Assembly: GCA_001534745.1 (NCBI GenBank)
Contig: CP013997.1
Coordinates: 2,666,001 to 2,730,000 of the forward strand
Source of the DNA: Pseudomonas monteilii
GTDB taxonomy: Bacteria; Pseudomonadota; Gammaproteobacteria; Pseudomonadales; Pseudomonadaceae
Length of the DNA stretch: 64,000 nt
Direction: 5' to 3'
Under the pieces are notes generated by a model that worked only from the letters and a program-made list of their open reading frames with translations, did no database searches and was not told where the DNA came from. Shown in pieces: positions 47,795-57,784 of this stretch. Within the stretch, counting starts at the first letter, position 1, and each line of letters starts with the position of its first letter. Both the position numbers and the translations under genes were made by a program.

Positions 47795-48310
47795 ATGACC
47801 CGTCTTCTGGCATCCCCTCGTCCTGAACCGTACACCGCCGCCTTTTCCGCAGAGGCCGCGTGCGTGCACCACTTCACGCACTTGCCACGACGGGTGCAGC
47901 AGGTCTGGCTGCTCGGTGGCCTGGACGGCCTGGATTTTCGCCAGATCGGCGAACGCCTCGGCCTGTCGGTGCAGGACGTCGAGCACCTGATGCACCAGGC
48001 CCTGCGCGGCACCTGGCCGGCACGCGACCCGGCCACACGCTGCGCAGGTCGATGGTACGTACGGCTGCAGAGCCCGCTGGTCACCGCCTGCGAACGTATC
48101 GACTTTCGCCGCTGGCTGGATGCGCATCCCGATCACCTGCACGCGTTTCACGCCACTGAGTTGCAATGGCGCAGCCTGACAGCCTGCGCCGGGCAGCTCG
48201 GCGCCTCGGGCTGGTACCGGCACGGCCGTGCCGCCCTCTCCTTCAGTGGCTGCTCGCTGGCCATCGGCCTGAGCCTGGCCGCCGTGCTGGCGCTCGGTTA
48301 TTGGGCCTGA
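47795..48310 (+). CDS. Sigma region 4 / FecR N-terminal (DUF4880) fusion protein
   Basis: A 171-residue protein. Residues about 25-70 (LPRRVQQVWLLGGLDGLDFR, then QIGERLGLSVQDVEHLMHQA) look like region 4 of FecI-type ECF sigma factors. Residues about 85-125 (RWYVRLQSPLVTACERIDFR then RWL) match the DUF4880 domain at the cytoplasmic N-terminus of FecR anti-sigma factors. A C-terminal membrane helix (CSLAIGLSLAAVLALGYW) ends it. There is no sigma region 2 and no FecR periplasmic domain. AAGGAG precedes the ATG. Next to an iron-regulated RNA, it may be a remnant or minimal iron-signalling regulator; function unproven. Confidence 0.75.
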   Translation: MTRLLASPRPEPYTAAFSAEAACVHHFTHLPRRVQQVWLLGGLDGLDFRQIGERLGLSVQDVEHLMHQALRGTWPARDPATRCAGRWYVRLQSPLVTACERIDFRRWLDAHPDHLHAFHATELQWRSLTACAGQLGASGWYRHGRAALSFSGCSLAIGLSLAAVLALGYWA

Positions 48311-48361
48311 ACCGAAGCGGTAGTACAGTAGCGGCACAAGAAACGCCACAGGAGCCTGGCC

Positions 48362-49510
48362 ATGACCGCGACGCCACTTGCGCTGCACATCGATTGCGAC
48401 TTCGACGCTGGCAACATCGAGGTGATCGATGCCAGTGATCCCACCGACATTCGCCTGAGGATCCGCGCCGACACCGCCAGCGCGCATTTCCAGTGGTTTC
48501 ACTTCAAGGTCCAGGGTCTGATACCAGGCCAGCCCTACCGCTTCGTGCTGGAGAACGCCGGGCAATCGTCGTATCCCACCGCCTGGCAGGGCTATGACGC
48601 CGTCGCGTCGCACGATCAGCAGGCGTGGTTCCGTGTGCCCAGTGACTTCGATGGACAGGCGCTGTCGTTCACCCTCACCGCCCAGGACGACACCGCCTGG
48701 TTCGCCTATTTCGAGCCGTATCCGCGGGCGCGTCACCATCAACTGATCGAAAAGGCCCTGGCGCATCCTGCAACCACGCTGCTGGCCAGCGGTCGCAGCG
48801 TCGAAGGCCGAGACATTCCCCTGCTGCGCGTCGGCGATGGCGCCACGCACAAGCGCAAGCTGTGGCTGATCGCCCAGCAGCATCCTGGCGAGCACATGGC
48901 CGAATGGTTCATGGAGGGCCTGATCGAGCACCTGGCTGCCCCTACACCGGGCATCCAACGCCTGCTCGACGCGGCCGACCTGTACCTGATCCCCAACATG
49001 AACCCCGACGGCGCCTGGCATGGCCACCTGCGCACCAATCTCAAAGGGGTGGACCTCAACCGCGCCTGGCAGCAGGCCAGCCTCGAGGAAAGTCCCGAAG
49101 TGTTCTTCGCCAAGGCGCAGATGCAGCAGTACGGCGTGGATGCCTTCATCGACGTGCACGGTGACGAAGAAATCCCCCATGTCTTCGTGGCCGCCTGCGA
49201 AGGCAATCCGGGCTATACGCCACGCATCGCCCACCTGGAAACGCGCTTTCGCGAGACGCTCTGCGCAGTCACCCCGGATTTCCAGACCACCCACGGCTAT
49301 CTGCACGATCAACCGGGCCACGCCAACATGGCCTTGGCCTGCAATGCCGTCGGGCAGGCCTACGATTGCCTGTCACTGACGCTGGAGATGCCGTTCAAGG
49401 ACCATGACGATGCGCCCAATGCACTGACCGGCTGGTCGGGCGAGCGCTCCAAGGCCCTGGCCGGCGCGGTGCTCGAGACCCTCGAACGTCTGGTGGGCGA
49501 GCTGCGTTAA
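48362..49510 (+). CDS. M14-family cytosolic-type zinc carboxypeptidase
   Basis: A 382-residue protein of the AGBL/Nna1-like M14 group. An N-terminal beta-sandwich (SAHFQWFHFKVQGL..GQPY) precedes the peptidase domain. Zinc ligands are H and E of QQHPGEHMAEW (about 173-176) and H of DVHGDEE (about 265); the catalytic Glu is in SLTLEMPF (about 340). No signal peptide, so cytoplasmic. Bacterial members trim C-terminal residues from peptides; the substrate here is unknown. CAGGAG precedes the ATG. Convergent with the LysR gene, overlapping by four bases. Confidence 0.88.
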   Translation: MTATPLALHIDCDFDAGNIEVIDASDPTDIRLRIRADTASAHFQWFHFKVQGLIPGQPYRFVLENAGQSSYPTAWQGYDAVASHDQQAWFRVPSDFDGQALSFTLTAQDDTAWFAYFEPYPRARHHQLIEKALAHPATTLLASGRSVEGRDIPLLRVGDGATHKRKLWLIAQQHPGEHMAEWFMEGLIEHLAAPTPGIQRLLDAADLYLIPNMNPDGAWHGHLRTNLKGVDLNRAWQQASLEESPEVFFAKAQMQQYGVDAFIDVHGDEEIPHVFVAACEGNPGYTPRIAHLETRFRETLCAVTPDFQTTHGYLHDQPGHANMALACNAVGQAYDCLSLTLEMPFKDHDDAPNALTGWSGERSKALAGAVLETLERLVGELR

Positions 49511-50442
49511 CCAGGCATGCCTTGACCACCCAGCCACTCGACCCCGTCGGTGAACTGTGCCGGCGGGTGCTGCTGCAGGAAGTCGCACAATCGCTGGAGC
49601 ACGGCACGCCTGGGGCTGTTGTCTGGCCAGTGCATCCAATAACCATCCCCAGTGGCCACGGCCTGGCGGAAAGGCATCACCAGGCGACCGCTGAGCAGTT
49701 CCTCGCCCGCCAGCGTCAGGTCCACCACCGACACGCCAAGGCCCTGCACGGCGGCGCTGATGCCTTGATCGAGCGTGTCGAAGACTTGCCCACGGGTGAT
49801 CTCGACATCCGGGCGCCCCATGGCAGCCAGCCAGCGTCGCCAGTCGCGCCGGTCGAGCGATGGGTGGAGCAACTGACACTGGTTCAAGGCGGTCAGGCCC
49901 AGGTGGGTCGCGATGGGGTAATCGGGGCTGCAGACCGGCGCCAGCCATTCGTCGAACAACAGGGTGCTGTCGAGGCCAGCGCGGCGTTGAGCGTTGCCCA
50001 GCAGGAGGGCGCAATCGTACGGCTCGCGCTGGAAATCCACCTGGTCGATGTCCATCCAGACGCTCGCCAGGTGCACGGCGAATCCTTCCCGCTGCTGCCG
50101 GAACAGGTCCAGCGTGCGCAACAGCCAGCGCACGCTCAAGGTCGACGGCGCCTTGAGCCGGATGTCGTGGTGCGCTCGCTTGAGTACCGCGCAGGCCTCT
50201 TCGATCAAGGTGAAACCGGCGCCCAATTGCGTGGCCAGCGAACGGCCATGCTCGGTCAGCGTCAATTTCGGCCCGCGGCGCTCGAACAGCGCACACGCGA
50301 ACATCGCCTCCACGGTCTTGACGTGTTGGCTGACCGCCCCTTGGCTGATGCAGAGCTGCTCGGCGGCGCGGGTGAACGAGCCATGGCGCGCCGCGACTTC
50401 GAAGGCGCGCAGGGCTTGCAGGGCTGGGATACGTTCTGACAT
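49507..50442 (-). CDS. LysR-family transcriptional regulator (GcvA-like)
   Basis: A 311-residue LysR protein. The winged helix (PALQALRAFEVAARHGSFTR, AAEQLCISQGAVSQHVKTVE) is followed by a linker helix and the periplasmic-binding-like effector domain (LSVRWLLRTLDLFRQ...PYDCALLLG). The sequence type is that of GcvA-like regulators. The start at 50442 gives MSERIPALQALRAF; longer frames lack support. It is divergent from the LysE exporter gene across 163 bases, the common LysR-target arrangement, so it probably controls that exporter. Confidence 0.9.
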   Translation of the reverse strand: MSERIPALQALRAFEVAARHGSFTRAAEQLCISQGAVSQHVKTVEAMFACALFERRGPKLTLTEHGRSLATQLGAGFTLIEEACAVLKRAHHDIRLKAPSTLSVRWLLRTLDLFRQQREGFAVHLASVWMDIDQVDFQREPYDCALLLGNAQRRAGLDSTLLFDEWLAPVCSPDYPIATHLGLTALNQCQLLHPSLDRRDWRRWLAAMGRPDVEITRGQVFDTLDQGISAAVQGLGVSVVDLTLAGEELLSGRLVMPFRQAVATGDGYWMHWPDNSPRRAVLQRLCDFLQQHPPAQFTDGVEWLGGQGMPG

Positions 50443-50605
50443 GGACGCGACTCTAGCATTAGCTGCACTTATCGTCAGGCTCAGTTTCAGGTCTTTTACA
50501 GCGTCGCTCTCAAGCCAGAGAATAGGCGCCCGAGGTCGGCCCGTGCGTGACACCGCCCTCGAGGCGTCACTTGCGACGCGACCGTGAATCTTCTGGAGCA
50601 TCACC

Positions 50606-51256
50606 TTGAACACTGCCCTGCTGGCGACCTATGCCCTGACCGTCCTGCTGTTGATCGCCACACCCGGGCCCGTCGTCGCACTCGTGCTCGCGGCCGCCAC
50701 GCGGCAGGGTACGCGACAGGCCCTGATGACCGCCGTGGGGAGCAATGCAGCCTCGCTGGTCCTGATCGCTGTGGCGGCCTGGGCGATCGCCGCAGGTGCG
50801 GTGCTCAATCCGGTCTGGCTCCTGGGATTGAGCCTGGCCGGCTGCCTGTATGTAGGCTACCTGGGCGTGGAAACGGCGCGCGACGCACTGAGCCGCCCCT
50901 GTGCACCCGATGCACCGAGTACGCCGAACGGCGAGCAGATCCCGGCCCGGTCCAGCGGCCTGCGGCAAGGCTTTCTGGTGGGCGTGTGCAATCCCAAGGA
51001 CATTCTGTTCTTCGTCGCCTTCTTCGCACAGTTTCTTCGGGTGACCGACACCTTCGAAACCAGCCTGATCGTGCTGACGGGGCTGTGGGTGCTGATCGAC
51101 CTGTCGGTACTGGGCCTGTACATTGCGCTTGCCCGACACCTTGCGTCGGCACGCCACGTCCGCGTCGTGAGCCTGATATCAGGCGGCGCCCTGGTGTTGG
51201 TCGCCCTGTTGGGGCTGGCTCACAACCTGCACTTGTGGTGGGCACAGATGGCGTGA
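50606..51256 (+). CDS. LysE/RhtB-family amino-acid exporter
   Basis: A 216-residue inner-membrane protein with about six hydrophobic segments. The LysE-family start YALTVLLLIATPGPVVALVL and the GFLVGVCNPKDILFFVAFFA motif are clear. Such proteins export amino acids or their analogues. The only start that keeps the whole first helix is TTG at 50606, preceded by GGAG at about eight bases; no ATG is available nearby. Substrate unknown; the divergent LysR gene may sense it. Confidence 0.88.
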   Translation: MNTALLATYALTVLLLIATPGPVVALVLAAATRQGTRQALMTAVGSNAASLVLIAVAAWAIAAGAVLNPVWLLGLSLAGCLYVGYLGVETARDALSRPCAPDAPSTPNGEQIPARSSGLRQGFLVGVCNPKDILFFVAFFAQFLRVTDTFETSLIVLTGLWVLIDLSVLGLYIALARHLASARHVRVVSLISGGALVLVALLGLAHNLHLWWAQMA

Positions 51257-51531
51257 TATGGACCGATGAGTGGATACCGTGGTCGCCAGCGCTGGCGCCA
51301 AAGCGGTTGGCCAGGCGTTCGCGCACCCTCTGCACCCAGTGACGCCCCCCCTCCGTCTGTCCCGCTGAGCCGAATGGCGATCGCCATGGCTTTCGGCAAA
51401 CACGCGAGCGTGGCTAGAATAGCCCCCTGTAGCCCAGATAGGCCGAGGCGCCACGACCCCCGCATGAATACCGACATCGTCTGCTCGTCCCGGCATCCTG
51501 CCGATGCGTTCCCTGCCACGCGGATGTGCCT

Positions 51532-52221
51532 ATGACCAGGGCACGGGCTGTGCCTGTCCTGCTGGCCGTCCTGATGCCGGCCGCCGCTTCGGCCGTCGAG
51601 GTACGCATCGACGCGCATGCCGACCTGCTCTACCGGCAGGCATTGCCCCTGCTGGAGCAGGCGGACGTGCAGAACGATGCCAGTCCCCTGCAGACGGCGG
51701 ACAACGACCCTGAACTGAGTCGACAGGGCCAGGCCATGGCACGCACGCTGCCGACCGCCGTGGCGTTGCTGAAGAAGTCCGTGAGCCTGGGGCACCCCGT
51801 GGCGCAATACCGGCTGGCGCTGTACTACATGAACTACCTGCCCGCCGACGAGATTTCCGATGCGGCCTGCCCGCTGCTCGAGGCCAGCCTGAAACAGGGC
51901 TTCGCCCCGCCAGCCCCGGCCATCGCCACCTGGTGCCCGCCGTTCAACGCCAGCGCTCGCTACCGAGAGGCACTGGAGGCGATCCCAGGCATGGCCACGC
52001 TCTATGCTGCCTATTATCCGCAGCCTGCGGTGCGCCTGGAGTGCAGCCGCGATCGTCCCCAGGGGCTGGCCATGCAGTGGGGTCGGCAGCGGGACTATCA
52101 GGCCGAGGTGTATCGCCTGCTGGGGGACCTGGACACCTCACAGCGCCAGGACTTGCTGCTCAAGGCGGTGGAGATCAACGGCTGCGCGGCGGCGCAGCGG
52201 CGATTGCTGAGCAACCACTGA
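51532..52221 (+). CDS. Exported Sel1-like repeat-type protein
   Basis: A 229-residue secreted protein with signal peptide (VPVLLAVLMPAAASA). The mature protein is helical; AVALLKKSVSLGHPVAQYRLALYYMNY is typical of a Sel1/TPR-like repeat, and four cysteines suggest disulfides in the periplasm. The ATG at 51532 is chosen; an in-frame GTG lies two codons upstream and the ribosome site is weak. Role unknown. The 275 bases upstream hold no gene. Confidence 0.65.
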   Translation: MTRARAVPVLLAVLMPAAASAVEVRIDAHADLLYRQALPLLEQADVQNDASPLQTADNDPELSRQGQAMARTLPTAVALLKKSVSLGHPVAQYRLALYYMNYLPADEISDAACPLLEASLKQGFAPPAPAIATWCPPFNASARYREALEAIPGMATLYAAYYPQPAVRLECSRDRPQGLAMQWGRQRDYQAEVYRLLGDLDTSQRQDLLLKAVEINGCAAAQRRLLSNH

Positions 52222-52276
52222 GGGTTCTCCGCACCATCATGCCAAGCCGCGGCCGCTCTCATCCAGGCCCATGGCC

Positions 52277-52627
52277 CTACAGGCAGGTGGCGGCCGTCGC
52301 ACGACGTTGTAGCGCAACCCCGTCCTGCTGCCGGGCATAGAAATCGATCTGGCTGCCGCCGGCATGGGGTCGCACGTCCACGAAGGCGTCGGCATCGCGC
52401 ACATGCACGGTGTACACCCCGGCTTCGCGAGCCTCCAGATAACCACTGGCATCCACGCCGAAGGTGCGTTCGTCCTGCCAGCTGTACTGGATGCACTGGG
52501 CGACCTGCACCGGCTGCTTGGCCGAGTCCATCCGTGCGTCTGGCGTGCGAAGACGTGCGTCCTGCATCACCGAGGATGCACACCCCACCAGCAGCATCGC
52601 CGCGCCCATCGTCAGCATCAGTCGCAT
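52277..52627 (-). CDS. Small lipoprotein
   Basis: A 116-residue lipoprotein (MRLMLTMGAAMLLVGCASS; lipobox LVGC). AAGGAG lies nine bases before the ATG at 52627, ruling against a GTG three codons upstream. The mature part (ARMDSAKQPVQVAQCIQYSW then a beta-rich C-terminus) resembles small Pseudomonas outer-membrane-associated lipoproteins of unknown role. Convergent with the Sel1-like gene. Confidence 0.75.
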   Translation of the reverse strand: MRLMLTMGAAMLLVGCASSVMQDARLRTPDARMDSAKQPVQVAQCIQYSWQDERTFGVDASGYLEAREAGVYTVHVRDADAFVDVRPHAGGSQIDFYARQQDGVALQRRATAATCL

Positions 52628-52742
52628 CTGTCGCACTCCTTGGAAAAGGAGCCGACTCTAGCACTCGCACGCAGGTCGAGTGAATTGTTCAGGACCTGTC
52701 GCTGTCGAAGACGGTACATGCCATGTCAGAAAGGAGTACCGC

Positions 52743-54015
<1,273 letters not shown>

Positions 54016-54016
<1 letters not shown>

Positions 54017-54695
54017 TGCCGCTCGATGCCAGTGACCTGGGCGCGATCTGGCTCACGGTCAAGCTCGCCAGCCTGACCACGCTGATCCTGCTGGTGATCG
54101 GCACGCCGATCGCCTGGTGGCTGGCGCGCACCCCTTCCTGGCTGCGCGGCCCGATCGGCGCGCTCGTGGCGTTACCCTTGGTACTGCCGCCGACGGTGAT
54201 CGGCTTCTACCTGCTGATCGCCCTGGGCCCCCATGGCTGGATTGGCCAGGCGACCCAGGCGTTGGGGCTGGGCACCGTGGTGTTCAGCTTCACGGGCCTT
54301 GTGATCGGCTCGGTGGTGTACTCGCTGCCGTTCGTGGTGCAGCCCCTGCAGAATGCCTTCAGCGCCACCGGCCAACGCCCTCTGGAAGTCGCGGCTACCT
54401 TGCGCGCCGGGCCCTTGGACCGCTTCGTGCACGTGGTCCTGCCCCTGGCCCGCCCTGGCTTCGTCACGGCCGGGATCCTGGGCTTTGCCCATACGGTCGG
54501 TGAGTTCGGCGTGGTGCTGATGATCGGGGGCAACATCCCGAACGCGACGCGGGTGGTGTCGGTGCAGATCTTCGATCATGTGGAATCGATGGCCTACCCC
54601 CAAGCCCACTGGCTGGCGGGGTGATGCTGGTGTTTTCCTTCCTGGTGCTGCTGGTGCTGTATGCCGGCCGGCGCCGTCACGGCAGCTGGAGCTGA
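54016..54695 (+). pseudogene. modB: Molybdate ABC permease, frameshifted near the C-terminus
   Basis: The permease frame ([20 protein letters not shown] start; [17 protein letters not shown]; the EAA-like loop [20 protein letters not shown]) stops at 54624 after HWLAG, 202 residues. The expected last membrane helix, [19 protein letters not shown], is in the next frame and ends at 54695, right before modC. One extra G in the GGGG run at 54616-54619 would restore the frame. Either a true C-terminal truncation or a homopolymer sequencing error. The rest is intact, so the transporter may still work. Confidence 0.85.
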
Positions 54696-54696
54696 C

Positions 54697-55785
54697 ATGC
54701 ACGCAATGCTACGGGCCCATCTGCGCCTGGCACGCAAGGACTTCACGCTGGCCGTCGACCTGAACCTGCCGGGCCGTGGCGTCAGCGCGCTGTTCGGTCA
54801 ATCCGGATCGGGCAAGACCACGATCCTGCGCTGCCTCGCAGGCCTGGAGCAGGCCGACGAGGCGTTCATCGAGGTCGACGGCGAGGTCTGGCAGGACAGC
54901 ACCCGAGGCCATTTCCTGGCCCCCCATCGGCGCTCGATCGGCTATGTGTTCCAGGAAGCCAGCCTGTTCGCGCACCTGGACGTGCGCGCCAACCTTACCT
55001 TTGGCTGGCGGCGCATCGCCCGGGCGCAGCGCAAGGTCGACCTGGAACACGCCTGTGCCTTGCTGGGTATCACCCACCTGCTCGACCGTCGCCCCGCCAC
55101 CCTGTCAGGCGGTGAAGCGCAGCGGGTGGGTATCGCCCGCGCGCTGTTGACCAGCCCCAGGCTCCTGCTGATGGACGAACCCCTGGCCGCGCTGGATGGG
55201 CCGCGCAAGCGCGAGATCCTGCCCTACCTGGAGCGCCTGCACGACGAACTGGATATCCCGGTGGTGTACGTCAGCCATGCCCAGGACGAGGTGGCGCGGC
55301 TGGCCGATCACCTGGTAGTGCTCGAGCAAGGCCAGGCGCTGGCCAGCGGGCCGATCGCCGAAACCCTGGCCCGGCTGGACCTCTCGCTGGCCCAGGCCGA
55401 CGATGCTGGCGTAACGCTCGATGTGCTCGTGCGCGGCCACGATCCCCAGTACGACTTGCTGGAGATGACCCTGCCTGGCCACGAGGCCTGCCTGCGGATC
55501 GCCCACGCGCCGCGCCCACCTGGCAGTCGCCTGCGCGTGCAGGTACAGGCACGTGACGTCAGCCTGAGCCTTGGCGATGCGCCTGCCTCGAGCATTCTCA
55601 ACCGCCTGCCCGCGACGGTGCGCGCTTGTCGGGCCGCGGACAACCAGGCCCACATGCTGGTCTCGCTGGAGGTCGCCGGGCAACCCCTGTTGGCACGTAT
55701 CACACGCTATTCGGCCGACCACCTGGGCCTGCACGTCGGCCAGGCATTGTGGGCACAGATCAAGTCGGTGGCGCTGCTCGGCTGA
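54697..55785 (+). CDS. modC: Molybdate ABC transporter ATPase
   Basis: A 362-residue ATPase. Walker [11 protein letters not shown]-loop in [12 protein letters not shown], signature [16 protein letters not shown], Walker [13 protein letters not shown] and switch His in [12 protein letters not shown]. The C-terminal third is a MOP/TOBE-type molybdate-binding domain ([20 protein letters not shown]), as in ModC. The start at 54697 (MHAMLRAHL) follows the restored modB end by one base. Confidence 0.95.
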   Translation: MHAMLRAHLRLARKDFTLAVDLNLPGRGVSALFGQSGSGKTTILRCLAGLEQADEAFIEVDGEVWQDSTRGHFLAPHRRSIGYVFQEASLFAHLDVRANLTFGWRRIARAQRKVDLEHACALLGITHLLDRRPATLSGGEAQRVGIARALLTSPRLLLMDEPLAALDGPRKREILPYLERLHDELDIPVVYVSHAQDEVARLADHLVVLEQGQALASGPIAETLARLDLSLAQADDAGVTLDVLVRGHDPQYDLLEMTLPGHEACLRIAHAPRPPGSRLRVQVQARDVSLSLGDAPASSILNRLPATVRACRAADNQAHMLVSLEVAGQPLLARITRYSADHLGLHVGQALWAQIKSVALLG

Positions 55786-55848
55786 AAATGCGGCACGCTG
55801 GCCGGCCGCTGGTGTCCATCGAATGAACACCTCGAAACGGACTCTGCC

Positions 55849-56868
55849 ATGCCCGAGTGTCTGCTGCCTCCTTCCCTGCATTACGTCGACGACACCCACC
55901 CCGGCTACAGCCGCAAGCGCTGGCGTGATCGCTTCATCTACCTCGACACCGAGGGTCAGCGCGTGCGCGACGCCGAGATCCTGGCACGCATCGCGGCCCT
56001 GGCCATCCCACCGGCCTACACTGAGGTTTGGATCTGCATCGACCCGCAAGGCCACCTGCAGGCCACCGGTCGCGATGCCCGCGGGCGCAAGCAATACCGC
56101 TACCACGTCGAATGGCGCAGCCTGCGCGACGGACACAAGTACGGCCGCATGCTGGCCTTCGCCCAGGCGCTGCCCAAGCTACGCCAGCAGATCGACCAGC
56201 ACCTGGCGCGGCCTGGCCTGGACCGCGAGAAAGTCATGGCGCTGGTGGTCAGCCTGCTCGACAGCACGCTGATCCGCATCGGCAACCACCGCTACGTGCG
56301 CGACAACAAGTCCTATGGGCTGACGACCCTGCGCAACCGCCACGTGGACGTCAAAGGCCACACCATTCGCTTCCATTTTCGCGGCAAGAGCGGCGTCGAT
56401 CACGACGTCACCTTGCGCGATCGACGCCTGGCAGCCGTGCTCAAGCGCTGCCTGGAGCTGCCGGGCCAGTCCTTGTTCCAGTACCTGGACGAACACGGCG
56501 AACGCCACAGCGTCGGTTCCAGCGACATCAACCAGTTCCTGCAGCAACTGACAGGGGCCGACTTCACCGCCAAGGACTATCGCACCTGGGCTGGCAGCGC
56601 GCTGGCGCTGGACCTGCTGCGCCCCCTGCCCTGGGAGCCGCCCGCCCACGGCAAGCAGCACGTCGCGACCATCGTCAAACAGGTTGCACAGAAATTGGGG
56701 AACACGCCTGCCGTGTGCCGCAAGTGCTACATCCACCCTGCCGTGATCGAGCATTTCAGCCTGGGCAAGCTGGCCGAGCTGCGGCACAGTCGCGCCCGCA
56801 AGGGGTTGGAGCCCGAGGAAGTGGTGCTGCTCAAGTTCCTGGAAACCCTGGAAGCGGTCGTCGATTGA
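55849..56868 (+). CDS. Type IB DNA topoisomerase
   Basis: A 339-residue poxvirus-like topoisomerase IB, which relaxes supercoils through a 3'-phosphotyrosyl link. N-terminal domain GYSRKRWRDRFIYLDTEGQR is followed by the catalytic domain with RIGNHRYVRDNKSYGLTTLR, FHFRGKSGVDHDV, KDYRTWAGSALALD and the nucleophile Tyr in CRKCYIHPAV (about 294). Bacterial homologs have this length. It is transcribed alone, in a core region. Confidence 0.93.
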   Translation: MPECLLPPSLHYVDDTHPGYSRKRWRDRFIYLDTEGQRVRDAEILARIAALAIPPAYTEVWICIDPQGHLQATGRDARGRKQYRYHVEWRSLRDGHKYGRMLAFAQALPKLRQQIDQHLARPGLDREKVMALVVSLLDSTLIRIGNHRYVRDNKSYGLTTLRNRHVDVKGHTIRFHFRGKSGVDHDVTLRDRRLAAVLKRCLELPGQSLFQYLDEHGERHSVGSSDINQFLQQLTGADFTAKDYRTWAGSALALDLLRPLPWEPPAHGKQHVATIVKQVAQKLGNTPAVCRKCYIHPAVIEHFSLGKLAELRHSRARKGLEPEEVVLLKFLETLEAVVD

Positions 56869-57136
56869 GCCTGACTATCCCCATCATGTTTCAGAGAAAT
56901 TTCCCATCTGACGCGAAGCCCCCTATCCTTGGCACCAGAGCACCTCGCCGGGCGGTTGCCGAATCGGACACCGCCGGCTCCTGCAGCAAAGACCGGCAGG
57001 AGATTTCACCTCGAAGGGAATTACTCCGCGCTGCGAGCGTCTTTAATGATTAGGAAGAGGGACAAGGCCATGGGGCCCCGCTCCCGACCGTGGCAGGACC
57101 CTCTGCACGGCGCAGTTCATTACCAAGGAGAAGTAC

Positions 57137-57334
57137 ATGCTGATACTCACCCGCAAGGTTGGCGAAAGCATCGTCATCAATGACGACATCAAGGTCACCA
57201 TTCTAGGTGTCAAAGGGATGCAAGTGAGAATTGGCATCGACGCACCCAAAGATGTCCAGGTGCACCGCGAAGAAATCTTCAAACGTATCCAGGCCGGTAG
57301 CCCAGCGCCAGAGCGTGCGGAAGAGCCACGCTGA
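57137..57334 (+). CDS. csrA: CsrA/RsmA post-transcriptional regulator
   Basis: A 65-residue RNA-binding protein, [20 protein letters not shown], with the key [10 protein letters not shown] segment (Arg44 contacts the GGA of target RNAs). It binds GGA motifs near ribosome sites and represses or stabilises mRNAs; in Pseudomonas it is titrated by Rsm small RNAs under GacA. AAGGAG precedes the ATG. The 268-base upstream region has no gene and should hold its promoter. Length suggests an RsmA-like paralog with an extended C-terminus. Confidence 0.95.
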   Translation: MLILTRKVGESIVINDDIKVTILGVKGMQVRIGIDAPKDVQVHREEIFKRIQAGSPAPERAEEPR

Positions 57335-57399
57335 GTCGACCTGCCTTCATTGCCTTTTGATGCGCTCGCCTGTCCGCCCCGTCGGGCAGCGCATGATTT

Positions 57400-57780
57400 T
57401 CACCGCCTCCCCTCCAGCAACTCCCGCACCTTGGCGATCATCCGCCAGACGTCGAACGGTTTTTCGAACACCGCGCAGAACGCCGCGGGGCCGACCTGTG
57501 CCTGACTGGCCTGGGCGCCACTCATGAGGATGACCGGAAGACGCGACCAGGCCGGCTCGGCCCGAATGGCCGTGACCAGTTCCTGACCGTTGAGCACCGG
57601 CATCATGTAATCGGTGATCACCAGGTCGATCGGCTGGGTGTCGAGCAGATCCAGCGCCATGCGCCCATTGCTGGCCGTGCGCACCTGGAAGCCTTCGTCC
57701 TCGAGCGCGAACCCGAGAATATCGGCGATCAGGTACTCGTCGTCGACCACCAGGATGGTAAACGTGCCTGAGCCATTCAT
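57400..57780 (-). CDS. Single-domain response regulator
   Basis: A 126-residue receiver domain without output part. Acidic pocket in LVVDDEYLI, phospho-acceptor Asp in LVITDYMMPV, conserved Lys in VFEKPFD. It is last in the kinase-KaiC-like-receiver operon, starting four bases after the KaiC-like stop. Likely phosphorylated by the operon's histidine kinase; it acts through protein contact. The ATG at 57780 is chosen; a GTG six codons upstream is possible. Confidence 0.9.
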   Translation of the reverse strand: MNGSGTFTILVVDDEYLIADILGFALEDEGFQVRTASNGRMALDLLDTQPIDLVITDYMMPVLNGQELVTAIRAEPAWSRLPVILMSGAQASQAQVGPAAFCAVFEKPFDVWRMIAKVRELLEGRR

Positions 57781-57784
57781 GGCG

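Noticed and set aside
47637..47798. Short frame between the PrrF-like RNA and the sigma4/FecR-like gene
   Set aside because: No ribosome site, no family, and it begins just after a terminator; more likely leader sequence.
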